From Anaerococcus urinomassiliensis (GTDB taxonomy: Bacteria; Bacillota; Clostridia; Tissierellales; Peptoniphilaceae): a stretch of 64,000 nucleotides of DNA. Positions 38,242 through 48,589 of this stretch are shown here, piece by piece (position 1 is the first letter of the stretch; the number at the start of each line of letters is the position of its first letter). The translations under genes and the position numbers were made by a program. Where the stretch lies: the NCBI RefSeq assembly GCF_900128425.1, contig NZ_LT635782.1, forward strand, positions 222,712-286,711, read 5' to 3'. Below the pieces are notes generated by a model. It worked only from the letters and a program-made list of their open reading frames with translations. It had not been told where the DNA came from and did no database searches.

Positions 38242-39768
38242 ATGAGCGAAGTTGCTAAAAAGAAGAAAAAGGAGAGAAAATTTCCTACTGCTTTTACGGT
38301 ATTATTTATTGTATTAATAATTGCAGCAGTTCTTACTTATGTAATACCAGCTGGATCCTATGATAGATTACAATATGATAGCGATAACAGCCAGTTTGTA
38401 AGAATAGGAAGCGATGGAGAGGAAACAAGCTTAGAAGCTAGCCAAGAAGTGCTAGATGAGCTAAATGTAACAGTTCCATTGGAAAACTTTGTTAGGGGAG
38501 ACATCAAAAAACCTGTTGCTATACCAGGTTCTTATCATCAACTTGAACAAAGTCCACAAGGTTTCTTTGATGTTGCTAGAGCGCCTATTGATGGTATAGC
38601 AGATTCTATAGGTATTATAGTCTTTGTACTATTACTCGGTGGTTGTATAGGAATATTAAATACAACTGGAACCTTTGATGCCGGTATGGCTGCCCTATCT
38701 AGAAAGACTAAGGGTAAAGAGTTCTTGATGGTAGCTATTATATCTTCACTAATAGCTCTTGGTGGTACAACATTTGGTATGGCAGAAGAAACTATTGCCT
38801 TTTATCCAATACTTATGCCAATATTCTTAGCATCAGGTTATGATGCTATGGTTACTATTGCTGCCATATATATGGGATCATCAATAGGAACTATGTTCTC
38901 AACCACTAATGCCTTTTCAGTTGTTGTAGCTAGTAATGCTGCTGGTATCAGCTTTAAAGAAGGTATGAATATTAGGATAATAACCCTACTTATTGGTCAA
39001 GCTATCAGTTTATATTATATATACAGATATGCTAAAAAAGTTAAAAATGATCCATCCAAGTCAATTATAGCTGACGAAATGCCTAGAATTAGGCAACAAT
39101 ATCTAGAAAATTATGACCCTGAACATACTGCACCATTTAATTTCAGAAGAATTGGTATGTTGGTTGTATTTATGCTAGCATTCCCAGTTATGATTTATGG
39201 TGTTATGAACCTTGATTGGTGGTTTGAAGAAATGAGTACCCTATTCTTAGTTGTGGGTATACTACTTATGATACTATCAGGACTAGGTGAACAAAAGGCT
39301 GTAAACTCATTTTTAGATGGTGCAGCAGACCTAGTTTCAGTAGCTCTAATCATCGGTGTGGCAAGAGCGATTAATATTATACTAGATGATGGTATGATTT
39401 CTGATACATTACTATACAATGCATCAAATATCATCAGCGGAATGAATGGAGTACTATTCTCAACAGTACAAATGGTTTTATTCTCATTCTTAGGAATATT
39501 TATCCCATCATCATCAGGACTTGCAACACTTTCAATGCCAATCATTGCACCACTAGCAGATACAGTCTCTATAGGTCGTGATGTAGTTGTTTCAGCATAT
39601 AACTTTGGTCAAGGTTGGATGGCAATTATTGCTCCAACAGGACTAATCCTTGCAACACTAGAAATGGTTGACGTATCATATAATAAATGGATTAAATTTA
39701 TACTGCCATTAATGGGTATAATATTAATCCTAAGCGTAGTGATGCTTGGCGTTCAAACAATGATTTAA
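38242..39768 (+). CDS. YfcC-family membrane transporter
   Basis: This 508-residue transporter has about 12 spans and belongs to the YfcC/ArcD-related group (LGGTTFGMAEETIAFYPILM; SSSGLATLSMPIIAPLADTV). Members are proposed basic amino-acid or C4-dicarboxylate carriers; the substrate is not certain. It is 15 bases upstream of pepT and likely co-transcribed with pepT and pepD, which suggests amino-acid or peptide uptake feeding those peptidases. Confidence 0.82.
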   Translation: MSEVAKKKKKERKFPTAFTVLFIVLIIAAVLTYVIPAGSYDRLQYDSDNSQFVRIGSDGEETSLEASQEVLDELNVTVPLENFVRGDIKKPVAIPGSYHQLEQSPQGFFDVARAPIDGIADSIGIIVFVLLLGGCIGILNTTGTFDAGMAALSRKTKGKEFLMVAIISSLIALGGTTFGMAEETIAFYPILMPIFLASGYDAMVTIAAIYMGSSIGTMFSTTNAFSVVVASNAAGISFKEGMNIRIITLLIGQAISLYYIYRYAKKVKNDPSKSIIADEMPRIRQQYLENYDPEHTAPFNFRRIGMLVVFMLAFPVMIYGVMNLDWWFEEMSTLFLVVGILLMILSGLGEQKAVNSFLDGAADLVSVALIIGVARAINIILDDGMISDTLLYNASNIISGMNGVLFSTVQMVLFSFLGIFIPSSSGLATLSMPIIAPLADTVSIGRDVVVSAYNFGQGWMAIIAPTGLILATLEMVDVSYNKWIKFILPLMGIILILSVVMLGVQTMI

Positions 39769-39783
39769 TGAAGTGGAGGATAT

Positions 39784-40995
39784 ATGTTAGAAAAATTTTT
39801 GAAATATGTAAGTTACGATACTCAAAGTGACGATAAGAATGAGTCTTGTCCATCAACTCCTGGCCAACTAGACCTTGCTAAGGTTCTAGTTGATGACCTT
39901 AAGGAAATGGGCATAGACAATGCTCACATGGATGAGCATGGCTATGTTTATGCTATTATAGAGGGAACCAATAAAGATGCTCCAACTATAGGACTTATTT
40001 CTCACATGGACACAGCCCTAGAGATAACAGGCAAAGATGTCAATCCACAAGTAGTTGAAAAATATGAAGGTGGTGACATCGTACTTAACGATAAGTACAA
40101 ATTAACTGAAGAAGAATTCCCATTCTTAAAAGACCTAGTAGGTCACAAATTAGTTACAACAGATGGTACAACCCTACTTGGAGCAGATGATAAGGCAGGT
40201 ATTGCCATCATCATGACAGTTGCCAAATATTTTATGGAAAATAGAGACCAAAAATTTGGCGATATCAAAATAGGCATTACCCCAGATGAAGAAATAGGTA
40301 GGGGAGCTGATCTATTTGATGTTGAAAGATTTGGTGCTGATTTCGCCTATACCATAGACGGTGGACCAGTTGGAGAATTAGAATACGAAAACTTCAACGC
40401 TGCAAGTGTTGATATCCATATCGAAGGAAAATCTGTACACCCAGGGTCAGCTAAAAATGTTTTGGTAAACGCCCTATTAGTAGCATTAGAATTAAACCAA
40501 ATGCTACCAGTAAATGAGAGACCTGAATATACTGAAGGCTACGAAGGCTTCTATATGCTAGATGAAATCCAGGGTACATCTGCAGAAGTAGATATGGCTT
40601 ATATAATAAGAGACTTCTTCACTGATACATTTAATCAAAAGAAAGAGATGCTAGAAAAATCAGTAGATTTCTTAAATGAAAAATATGGTAATATCATCGA
40701 TATCAAGATAGAAGATTCCTACTACAATATGAGGGAAAAAGTAGAACCACATATGGAAATTATAGATCTTGCGAAAGATGCTATAGAAAAAGAAGGCATC
40801 ACTCCAATAGTAAAACCAATCAGAGGTGGCACAGATGGAGCAAGACTATCATATATGGGACTTCCAACACCAAACCTATTTACAGGTGGTTACAACTACC
40901 ATGGTAGGTACGAAATAGTATCTGTTGATATAATGGAAAAATCTGTAAATGTTATCAAGAACATAATCTTAGCAAATGCCAAAGGAGACAAATAA
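39784..40995 (+). CDS. pepT: peptidase T (tripeptide aminopeptidase)
   Basis: This 403-residue M20B zinc peptidase removes the N-terminal residue of tripeptides. The metal ligands are visible in SHMDTA, LGADDKAGIA, PDEEIG, TIDGG and HGRYE. Length is normal. Its TAA overlaps the ATG of pepD by one base (TAATG). Confidence 0.95.
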   Translation: MLEKFLKYVSYDTQSDDKNESCPSTPGQLDLAKVLVDDLKEMGIDNAHMDEHGYVYAIIEGTNKDAPTIGLISHMDTALEITGKDVNPQVVEKYEGGDIVLNDKYKLTEEEFPFLKDLVGHKLVTTDGTTLLGADDKAGIAIIMTVAKYFMENRDQKFGDIKIGITPDEEIGRGADLFDVERFGADFAYTIDGGPVGELEYENFNAASVDIHIEGKSVHPGSAKNVLVNALLVALELNQMLPVNERPEYTEGYEGFYMLDEIQGTSAEVDMAYIIRDFFTDTFNQKKEMLEKSVDFLNEKYGNIIDIKIEDSYYNMREKVEPHMEIIDLAKDAIEKEGITPIVKPIRGGTDGARLSYMGLPTPNLFTGGYNYHGRYEIVSVDIMEKSVNVIKNIILANAKGDK

Positions 40996-42395
40996 TGGAA
41001 AATTTACAACCACAAAGAGTTTTTTACTACTTCAAAAAATTAATGGATATTCCAAGACCAAGTAAGCACGAGCAAGAAGTATCAGATTTTCTAATAGCTA
41101 CTGGCAAAGAACTAGACTTAGAAACATACCAAGATGACTCACTAAATGTAGTATTAAAGAGAAAAGCATCAGCAGGTTATGAAGATGCACCAAAAGTAAT
41201 ACTCCAAGGTCACATGGATATGGTTGGATCAAAGACAGAAAACTCAGACCACGACTTTACAAAAGATCCTATCATACCTGTAATTGAAGGGGAATACCTA
41301 AAAGCAAAAGATACAACACTTGGTGCTGACAATGGTATAGCAGTAGCAATGGGACTTGCCCTACTAGAAGATGAAAACTACCAAGGACCACAAATAGAAT
41401 TGCTTGTAACAACAGATGAAGAAACAAGTATGTCAGGTGCCATAGCATTAGCTGATGATGTCTTAGAAGGCGATTACCTAATTAACATAGATTCAGAAGA
41501 AGAGGGAATCCTCACAGTAGGATCTGCTGGTGGAATCACATTTTTCGTAGAGGAAGAACTAAAAGATTTAGAAGAAAAAGAAGGCTTCGAAATCAAACTA
41601 AGAGGACTTCTAGGTGGACACTCAGGTATGCAAATCCACGAAAAAAGAGGAAATGCAGTAAAAATCATCGGAGAATTACTAGCAAATATCAAAGATGAAA
41701 TAACAATTGGCGAATTTAACTCTGGCAACCTAGACAATGTTATACCATCAGAAGGAAGCGTAAAAGTTTATGGAGTAGGTAAAGAAGTTCTAGAAGATGC
41801 TAAAAAAGAAATCTTAGAAAAACACACTGACCTACTAGGCAACATGGAAATTGAGATTGGCGAAACTTCTGGCAAATCTTATTCCAAAGACCTAAGTCAA
41901 AGACTAATCAAGATGATAAATGATATGCCTACAGGGGTTAACAGTCTTATGGAAGACAAGGAAACTGTAGAATCATCTGATAACCTTGCCCTAGTAAAAG
42001 AAAAAGAAGGCAAATTAGTAAGTGAAATTTCCCTTAGATCTTCAAACAACGAAAAATTGGAAGAATTAAGAGAAAAGATTGCCAAAGTTTTAGAAGAAAC
42101 AAATTTTGCCTATAATATTGACTCAGAATATCCAGGTTGGGAATACAAAGAAGATTCAAAGCTTAGACCACTAGCACAAGAAGTCTACAAAGATCTTTAT
42201 GGTAAGGAATTCGAAACTATCGTAATCCACGCTGGTCTAGAATGTGGTTGCTTCTATGAAAAATATCCAAATCTTGACATTATTTCCATAGGACCAAACA
42301 TCACAGGCGCACACTCACCAGAAGAAAAGGTAGAAATCGCATCTGTACAAAGAGTCAACGAATACCTAAGAGAATTGCTCAAAGAAATTAAATAA
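40995..42395 (+). CDS. pepD: beta-Ala-His / aminoacyl-histidine dipeptidase
   Basis: This 466-residue M20C zinc dipeptidase of the PepD family has GHMDMVG, LGADNGIAVAMG, TTDEETSMSGA, GLLGGHSG and AGLECG. It cleaves carnosine-like and many other dipeptides. Coupled to pepT by TAATG, it completes a peptide-utilisation operon with the YfcC carrier. Confidence 0.95.
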   Translation: MENLQPQRVFYYFKKLMDIPRPSKHEQEVSDFLIATGKELDLETYQDDSLNVVLKRKASAGYEDAPKVILQGHMDMVGSKTENSDHDFTKDPIIPVIEGEYLKAKDTTLGADNGIAVAMGLALLEDENYQGPQIELLVTTDEETSMSGAIALADDVLEGDYLINIDSEEEGILTVGSAGGITFFVEEELKDLEEKEGFEIKLRGLLGGHSGMQIHEKRGNAVKIIGELLANIKDEITIGEFNSGNLDNVIPSEGSVKVYGVGKEVLEDAKKEILEKHTDLLGNMEIEIGETSGKSYSKDLSQRLIKMINDMPTGVNSLMEDKETVESSDNLALVKEKEGKLVSEISLRSSNNEKLEELREKIAKVLEETNFAYNIDSEYPGWEYKEDSKLRPLAQEVYKDLYGKEFETIVIHAGLECGCFYEKYPNLDIISIGPNITGAHSPEEKVEIASVQRVNEYLRELLKEIK

Positions 42396-42399
42396 AACT

Positions 42400-42446
42400 T
42401 TAGGATAAACTCAAATCTATTATGATTTGGGTTTATTTTAAGGCTA
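42400..42446 (+). terminator. terminator after pepD
   Basis: ATAAACTCAAATC / GATTTGGGTTTAT with a 6-base loop, followed by TTTAAG. Confidence 0.8.
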
Positions 42447-42577
42447 TAAGAAAACATTTCGATAAATAAATAATTTATAAAAAATCATTATAAAAATTTG
42501 ATGTTTTTTAATATAGAACGGGTATACTTTAGATGAAATTATGTGAAAATATTTCTACAAAAACGAAAGAAGGGACT

Positions 42578-42616
42578 ATGAAAAATAATAATTCAAACAA
42601 AAAAGCTGTAACAATT
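42578..42616 (+). pseudogene. cell-wall adhesin, 5' fragment (13 codons) cut by IS
   Basis: ATG 42578 behind AAGGGAC begins MKNNNSNKKAVTI, the charged start of a signal peptide, and is cut by the IS at 42617. Removing the IS and one ATT target copy gives MKNNNSNKKAVTILSLAMVL, a complete signal sequence running into the long 3' ORF. Confidence 0.9.
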
Positions 42617-42651
42617 TGATGTGTACCCATAAAACTGGACACAATATTTAA

Positions 42652-43443
42652 TTAATTATTAGTGGATGCTAACCTATATTTTGTAGGTGGCATCCATTTT
42701 GTTTTTGATTGAATCCTTTCGTTGTTGTAATAGTAAATATATTCCTCTATTACTTTTGAAAATTCTTCAAAAGAGCTATAGCTCTTTTCATATCCATAAT
42801 AAACTTCATTTTTTAGCCTTCCAAAGAATGTTTCCATTATGGAGTTATCATAGCAATTTCCCTTCCTTGACATGGATTGTCTTATACCATGTCTTTTAAG
42901 CTCATTTACATAATATTCATGTTGGTATTGCCAACCTTGATCTGAATGTAGAATTAAGTTATCTAGTTTTGGAAATTTATTAAATGCTTTTTCTAACATA
43001 TTTGATATCTGATTTAAGTTAGGACTTAAGGATAGGTCGTAAGAAATAATCTCATTGGTATACATATCAAGTATTGGAGATATGTAGCACTTACCCCAAG
43101 AGAATTTAAATTCTGACACATCAGTAGTCCATTTTTGTAGAGGTCTATCTGCCTTGAAATCTCTATTTATTATATTATCTGCTACTTTACCTACCTTCCC
43201 CTTATATGAGTGATATTTTTCCTTAGATCTTTTTCCAAATAGTTTTAGCTCATGCATTATTCTTTGAACTCTTTTATGATTTATGACATAACCTTGATTT
43301 ATCAGATCCATATATACTCTTCTTACTCCATATCTTCCTTTGTGTAAGTTAAATATTTGAGTTATTTTATCTGCAATATGACTATTCTTAATCTTTATAT
43401 TATCAACTTTGTTTATTTCAAAATAGTATGTTGATCTTGGCAT
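42652..43443 (-). CDS. IS3-family transposase OrfB (DDE), copy B
   Basis: 263 residues identical by eye to copy A OrfB, with DDE residues in WTTDVSEF, LHSDQGWQYQ and NSIMETFFGRLKNE. The frame extends upstream into orfA as expected for frameshift expression. Confidence 0.93.
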   Translation of the reverse strand: MPRSTYYFEINKVDNIKIKNSHIADKITQIFNLHKGRYGVRRVYMDLINQGYVINHKRVQRIMHELKLFGKRSKEKYHSYKGKVGKVADNIINRDFKADRPLQKWTTDVSEFKFSWGKCYISPILDMYTNEIISYDLSLSPNLNQISNMLEKAFNKFPKLDNLILHSDQGWQYQHEYYVNELKRHGIRQSMSRKGNCYDNSIMETFFGRLKNEVYYGYEKSYSSFEEFSKVIEEYIYYYNNERIQSKTKWMPPTKYRLASTNN

Positions 43444-43466
43444 ATCAATAGCTTTTAAAAGATATT

Positions 43467-44033
43467 TTAGTCTGTATCCTTCTTCTTTGAGTTCTTTGAC
43501 AATCGCTGCTTTTTCGCCTTGAGTTGCGCAGCGTAACGTTCTTCTCTCAAGGCGATCTCTTTTTTTATTATTTCGTTTTCTGCTTTTATATATTCATTTT
43601 CTGCTCTAAGTTTTATTAGTTCTTCTCTTTCAGATTCATTAAGTTCTTTTGCTTTATGGTTATTATTATTTTTCATACTTGTATTTTTAGATTTACGGCC
43701 TTTCTTTTTATTCACAAGACCATTATATCCATAATTTTTATACTTGTTAACCCATGAATAAAGTTGTCCATCATTGATTCCATTTTCGATTGCTATAGAT
43801 TTTATGGAATTTCCAGCTAACACTTTAGATATCATTTCTAATTTCTCATCAGCAGTCCAATTAATATTATTTCCGTGTTTTAAAATTTCTGGTCCATGAA
43901 GTTCTTCTAACTTAAACCATATTCTAATTGAAGCATGAAAGTTTTTTTCTTTAGCTCCTTCAGGTGTATCAGGCCATTTACCTTCTCTATACAATTGTAC
44001 GCATTCTTTTTTGAATTCATAACTATATTTCAT
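43467..44033 (-). CDS. IS3-family transposase OrfA, copy B
   Basis: 188 residues from ATG 44033 behind GGAGGG. It differs from copy A only at NFHASIRIW (copy A: NFHDSIRTW) as far as can be seen. Helix-turn-helix modules and coiled coil are intact. Confidence 0.92.
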   Translation of the reverse strand: MKYSYEFKKECVQLYREGKWPDTPEGAKEKNFHASIRIWFKLEELHGPEILKHGNNINWTADEKLEMISKVLAGNSIKSIAIENGINDGQLYSWVNKYKNYGYNGLVNKKKGRKSKNTSMKNNNNHKAKELNESEREELIKLRAENEYIKAENEIIKKEIALREERYAAQLKAKKQRLSKNSKKKDTD

Positions 44034-44080
44034 AAAAATACCCTCCTTACTGGTTTGTCCAGTAAAGAGGGTACATATCA

Positions 44081-47020
44081 ATTTTGTCATTAGCTATGGT
44101 ATTGGCTTTACCAATAACAAGTCATGCTGATGGAGAGAAAACAGAAGAAAATGTTCAAAATACCCCAAATTATACGGGAGTGGGTACAGAGACTAAGCTA
44201 GAAGCAGAAATAAGAGAAATTCTAGAAGAAGAACCAGAAATAACACTAAGTGTAGAAGAAGAAACTCCAGCAGTAGATTCAAAGGAAGAACTTCCAGAAG
44301 AAACATCTGCTGAAGAAACACCAGCTGATGAAACTAATACAGAGAATAAAGAAGCTGTCGAAGAAGAAAAAGAAGCATTCACACTAACAGATGCTCAAAG
44401 ACAAGCACTAAAAGAAGCAGGCTACACAGATAGCGAAATAGAAAAAATCGAAGCAGAAATAGCTAATAAACTAGATGTAGACGCTAACCTTGATGCACAA
44501 GCATTAGTTGATGAAAAAGTAGCTGAAAAAACACCAGCACTAGAACTAGCTGAAGAAACTAAACCAGAAGCTGTAGAAGCAGGAGAAGAAACTGAAGCAG
44601 GAAGGGATATTTCCAATGATATCACAGAAGCAGAAATTCATGTAGGTGAAACTCAGACAACTGGAGTTTTAAATGCTGGAAATGGAGAAGGCTTACCTTG
44701 GTCTGTAGCTTTTAAGGCTCCTGATGATACGAAAGCTGGGGATTATTTTGATATAACTCTTTCAGACAATTGGTCATTAAAGGGAATCGAACCTGATACA
44801 GAAAATGCAGATCCTATAAAGATTAATGATAAAATAGTTGCAGATGGTAAGAGATTATCAAGACATCAAATCAGATATACTTTTAATGATAATATAACAA
44901 GCTTAGATGAAATAAGAGTTGCTGTCCAATACGGAGGATATGACGTAAAAGAAACAGTCCAAAACTCAAAAACCCAAACCTTTACTGTTAGTGTTGGAAA
45001 CCATTCTGATTCAAAAGACTTGTATGTTGACTATGGTAAAGTAAATTATGATGACTATCAAAGGATACTAAATGGTACAAGCCAATACACACATTTTGAT
45101 CCAAAAACAGGAGAATTTACCCAAGTATTTTATATAAATCCTGAATCTAGATATATAGGAAAATCAACAGGTGAAATTTTCAATGGAAGTGTTGGAGTTA
45201 TAGTTGATGGAAGAGGCTTTGATGGTAATCAATCTGATGCATATTTTACTCAAGAAAATACAAGTGTTGAAGTAGTGAAGTTAGCTCCTAGAACTAATGT
45301 GCCTGATGCAGTTTATGAAAATCCAGTAGATGGAGATATTGATTCAAGCATTAGCCCAGTTATCCAAGATGGCAAAGTCTTTTTAGACTTTAATAGAAAT
45401 GGCATAGATAATCCTTATATAATTACAGTTAAATCAAAAATTGATCCTAATGTTGAATATATAAATTTAGGTTCTAGAGCTACACTTTATGGTAATGGAA
45501 CTTTAGATTTAGGACTTGTAAATCAAATTCAATTTAAAACGGGAAATACTGGTGGTTCAGGTGTAGAAGAAAAGAAAGGTTCATTCCAAGAACACCACAT
45601 TTACCAAACAAAGAAACTAGATGGAACAATCGTAAAAGACGATGAAGTAAATAAAGATGTAACAGAAGGAACAGAAAAAGAAAACTACAAAACATCAAAA
45701 GAAGATAGAGCTGGTTACAAACTAATTGAAGTAAAATCAGTAAACGGCGGTCAATTCAACAAAGACGGAAGTCTAAAAGAAGCAGCTTACATTGCTGATA
45801 CAAAACAAGAAGTAACCTACATCTATCAAAAAGAAGAAAAAGCTCAAACACCAATAGAAGAAACAGGAAAGTTCCAAGAACACCACATTTATATTACAAA
45901 AAATGAAAAAGGTGAGGAAGTTGACCGTAAAGAAGTAAACGGTGATGTGACTGGTGGAACAAAAGACATGACTTACACCACAGGCAAGAAAGAAAAAGAC
46001 GGCTTTGAGTTTGTAAGAACCGAAAAACCAGTAAATGAACCAGCATACAAAGAAGATGGATCAGAAACAAAAGGCAACTACAAAGTAGGTGTAACTCAAG
46101 AGATTACCTATGTCTATGAAAAAACAGTAAAGACACCAACACCAGTAGAAGAAACAGGTAAATTTGTAGAACATCATATTTACATCACAAAAGATGAATC
46201 TGGCAAAGAGATTTCAAGGAAAACTGAAGACGGTAAAACTCAAGAAGGTATAAAAGACGAAACTTACACCACAGGCAAGAAAGAAAAAGACGGCTTTACC
46301 TTTGTAAGAACAGAAAAACCAGTAAATGAACCAACATACAAAGAAGATGGATCAGAAACAAAAGGCAACTACAAAGTAGGTGTAACTCAAGAAATTACCT
46401 ATGTCTATGAAAAAACAGTGAAAAAACCAGTAGAACCATCAGAACCTGTAGAGCCAGGTACACCAGAAGATCCAGAGAAACCTGTAACTCCAGAGAAACC
46501 AGGCAATCCAGAAAATCCAGAGAAACCTGTAACTCCAGAGAAACCAGGTAATCCAGAAGACCCAGAGAAACCTGCAACTCCAGAGAAACCAGGCAATCCA
46601 GAAGATCCAGAGAAACCTGTAACTCCAGAGAAACCAGGCAATCCAGAAGATCCAGAGAAACCTGTAACTCCAGAGAAACCAGGCAATCCAGAAGATCCAG
46701 AGAAACCTGTGACTCCTGAAAAACCAGGTAAACCATCAGAACCTGAAAAACCAACAAATCCTGAGAAACCAGTAACTCCAGTAAAACCACAAGATCCACA
46801 ATCACCAGTAACAGATAATAAACCAACTAAGGATGAAAAGGTAGAAAATCCAAAGACTCCAACAAAAACTATGGATACTATAAAGACACATGGATCTACT
46901 AAACAAGCTTCTAAGAATCCAAAGACTGGTTTAGGATCAAGTGTAGGAATTGCTGGAATAGCAATAAGTTCAATCCTAGCAAGTATAGGAGTTGAAAAGA
47001 AGAAAAAAGAAGATAAGTAA
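44081..47020 (+). pseudogene. cell-wall anchored adhesin, 3' part, separated from its start by IS
   Basis: About 979 codons remain. In order: rest of signal peptide (LSLAMVLALPITSHA), an acidic Glu/Thr-rich segment (to about residue 180), a fibrinogen-binding/SdrG-like Ig-fold adhesion region (about 185-490, AFKAPDDTKAGDYFDITLSD), three ~95-residue MucBP-like repeats each starting GKFQEHHIY or similar (45573-46428), six or so 15-residue PEKPGNPEDPEKPVT repeats, and a sorting signal NPKTG, hydrophobic span and KKKKEDK tail. An in-frame TTG at 44084 lies 14 bases after an AGAGGG in the IS end, so low-level expression with a weakened signal peptide is possible but unproven. Confidence 0.88.
46471..46715 (+). 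repeat. 45-bp tandem repeats in adhesin stalk
   Basis: Five to six near-identical 45-bp units encode the Pro/Glu/Lys-rich PEKPVTPEKPGNPED unit, a wall-spanning stalk. Such repeats expand and contract by slippage, so copy number may vary between strains and assemblies. Confidence 0.9.
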
Positions 47021-47035
47021 GAATAAATAATCTTT

Positions 47036-47082
47036 TTGATACAAGAAGCCATCTAATGTGTGGCCTCTTGTATTTTTTTATA
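47036..47082 (+). terminator. terminator after adhesin gene
   Basis: ATACAAGAAGCCA / TGGCCTCTTGTAT with one mismatch, loop about 9 bases, followed by seven T. Confidence 0.88.
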
Positions 47083-47162
47083 ATGTATGTAAACATAACA
47101 TATTTATTAACAATCTTTGATATTCAGACATAATTATAGTATATTGTATACTCGGAGGAATT

Positions 47163-48425
47163 ATGAGTAAAAAATCAATAGTTATTATGTTTGCTTATGT
47201 AGGAGTTGTTACTGGTGCAGGTCTTGCTTCAGGACAAGAGCTCCTACAATATTTTATTTCACTAGGGATACCAGGATTGGTTGGGGTATCTATAGTAGGC
47301 ATACTTCACATATTGTTTGGGGGAGTATTGCTCCAACTAGGAAGTCACTACATGGCTACAGATCATTCTGATGTATTTGGAGAAATTACCAACAAATTTA
47401 TTGGCAAATTTATGGATTTGGCACTTATTTTTACTTGCTTTGTTATAGGTTTTGTAATGATAGCAGGAGCTGGATCAAACCTAAATCAAGCCTTTGATAT
47501 ACCAAAATGGATTGGCCAGGTTGTTTGTGCCAGTATGATTATAATTGTAGGATTATTAGATTTTGAAAAAGTTTCAAAAATTATCGGTTCCTTTACCCCA
47601 ATGATTTTAGTCTTTACTTTGATCGGTTCTATTTATACTTTCATAAATTACAAGCCAGATTGGTCATATTTGGATTCAGTTGCGAAAAGCCTACCATCAA
47701 ACTTTAATAATGTAGTTTTTGCAATATTTAATTATTATGGTATGTGTTTGATGAGCGGAGTTTCAATGGGCTTTGTCCTAGGTGGAGAAGAACTTGACCC
47801 TAGGGAAGCTGGAATCGGCGGGCTACTTGGTGGAGCCATAGCTGGTATATTGGGAGTGCTTATTTCTTTTACTTTATTTATACGTGTAGATGAAGTTGGT
47901 AAGCTTGATATACCTATGCTAAGTGTTATCAATAGTATTCATCCAATCCTAGGCTTTTTGATGGCCCTTGTAATCTTTGGTATGATTTTTAATACTGGGA
48001 TTTCACTTTTTTATGCCCTAGCTAGAAGATTTTCAAATGATAGCGAAAAAAGTTTTAGGATTATGCTTATTTCATTAACCCTTGTTGGTTTTGTATTAAG
48101 TTTTGGAGGCTTCAAAAAGCTAGTTTCCATATTTTATCCAATCATTGGTTATGTAGGAATGTTTATGATGGCCTTGTTGCTTATAAGCTGGTATAGGGAG
48201 AAATCTTCTATAAAGTACGAGAAATACAAACGTCTTGGTATCAGAAGTTATATGAGAAAAAAGATGGATGATAATGAAGATTTTTCCAAAGAAGATAAGA
48301 AAAGATTAGACAAATTAATTGACAGATCAAATATCGATAATGAACAGATGACCCAAGCAGCCGAAGATTATGTAAGAAAAGAACTTGAGGAAGAACAAGA
48401 GGATCAACAACTACAAGATGAATAG
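47163..48425 (+). CDS. YkvI-like membrane protein (amino-acid-transporter fold)
   Basis: This 420-residue protein has 10-11 spans with VVTGAGLASGQELLQYF near the start and an N-terminal layout like the LeuT-fold YkvI family. The last ~70 residues are a charged, Glu/Gln-rich cytoplasmic tail (EELEEEQEDQQLQDE). Substrate unknown. The ATG at 47163 follows TCGGAGG. It is transcribed alone, with a terminator after it. Confidence 0.8.
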   Translation: MSKKSIVIMFAYVGVVTGAGLASGQELLQYFISLGIPGLVGVSIVGILHILFGGVLLQLGSHYMATDHSDVFGEITNKFIGKFMDLALIFTCFVIGFVMIAGAGSNLNQAFDIPKWIGQVVCASMIIIVGLLDFEKVSKIIGSFTPMILVFTLIGSIYTFINYKPDWSYLDSVAKSLPSNFNNVVFAIFNYYGMCLMSGVSMGFVLGGEELDPREAGIGGLLGGAIAGILGVLISFTLFIRVDEVGKLDIPMLSVINSIHPILGFLMALVIFGMIFNTGISLFYALARRFSNDSEKSFRIMLISLTLVGFVLSFGGFKKLVSIFYPIIGYVGMFMMALLLISWYREKSSIKYEKYKRLGIRSYMRKKMDDNEDFSKEDKKRLDKLIDRSNIDNEQMTQAAEDYVRKELEEEQEDQQLQDE

Positions 48426-48440
48426 TTTGCAAACATATTT

Positions 48441-48471
48441 AGGAGAATAGATATTCTATTCTCTTTTTTCA
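48441..48471 (+). terminator. terminator after the YkvI-like gene
   Basis: GAGAATAGA / TCTATTCTC with loop TAT, followed by TTTTTT. Confidence 0.9.
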
Positions 48472-48523
48472 TACACAATAATAATTATCAAATAATTTAC
48501 ATCAATTTAACACGAAATTATAT

Positions 48524-48561
48524 TGATAAATATTGTCAATTTTATATAATTGTATTATAAT
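48524..48561 (+). promoter_or_regulatory. promoter and possible operator of the trehalose operon
   Basis: TTGTCA (48533-48538), 17 bp, TATAAT (48556-48561). The imperfect palindrome TTGATAAATATTGTCAA (48524-48540) overlaps the -35 and could bind a repressor; no treR gene is in the window. Confidence 0.65.
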
Positions 48562-48589
48562 TATATTATTAATATATATAGGAGGAATT

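Larger units (their letters stand above)
42617..44080 (-). mobile_element. IS3-family insertion sequence, 1464 bp, copy B
   Basis: Same ends and length as copy A (14953-16416). The 3-bp target duplication ATT lies at 42614-42616 and 44081-44083. Both transposase frames look intact. Few base changes separate the copies, for example CTTCCC/GTTCCC-type changes in orfB and two residue changes in OrfA. Confidence 0.95.

Noticed and set aside
46471..46715. Regular 45-bp repeats as a CRISPR array
   Set aside because: Repeats are directly tandem with no spacers and are in frame as PEKPGNPED units.
46405..47052. Antisense frames over the adhesin stalk
   Set aside because: Gly/Ser/Phe repeats that mirror the 45-bp coding repeats; not genes.
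48533..48589. TTG start for the trehalose PTS gene
   Set aside because: The TTG is the first three bases of the -35 box, so it would not be in the mRNA.
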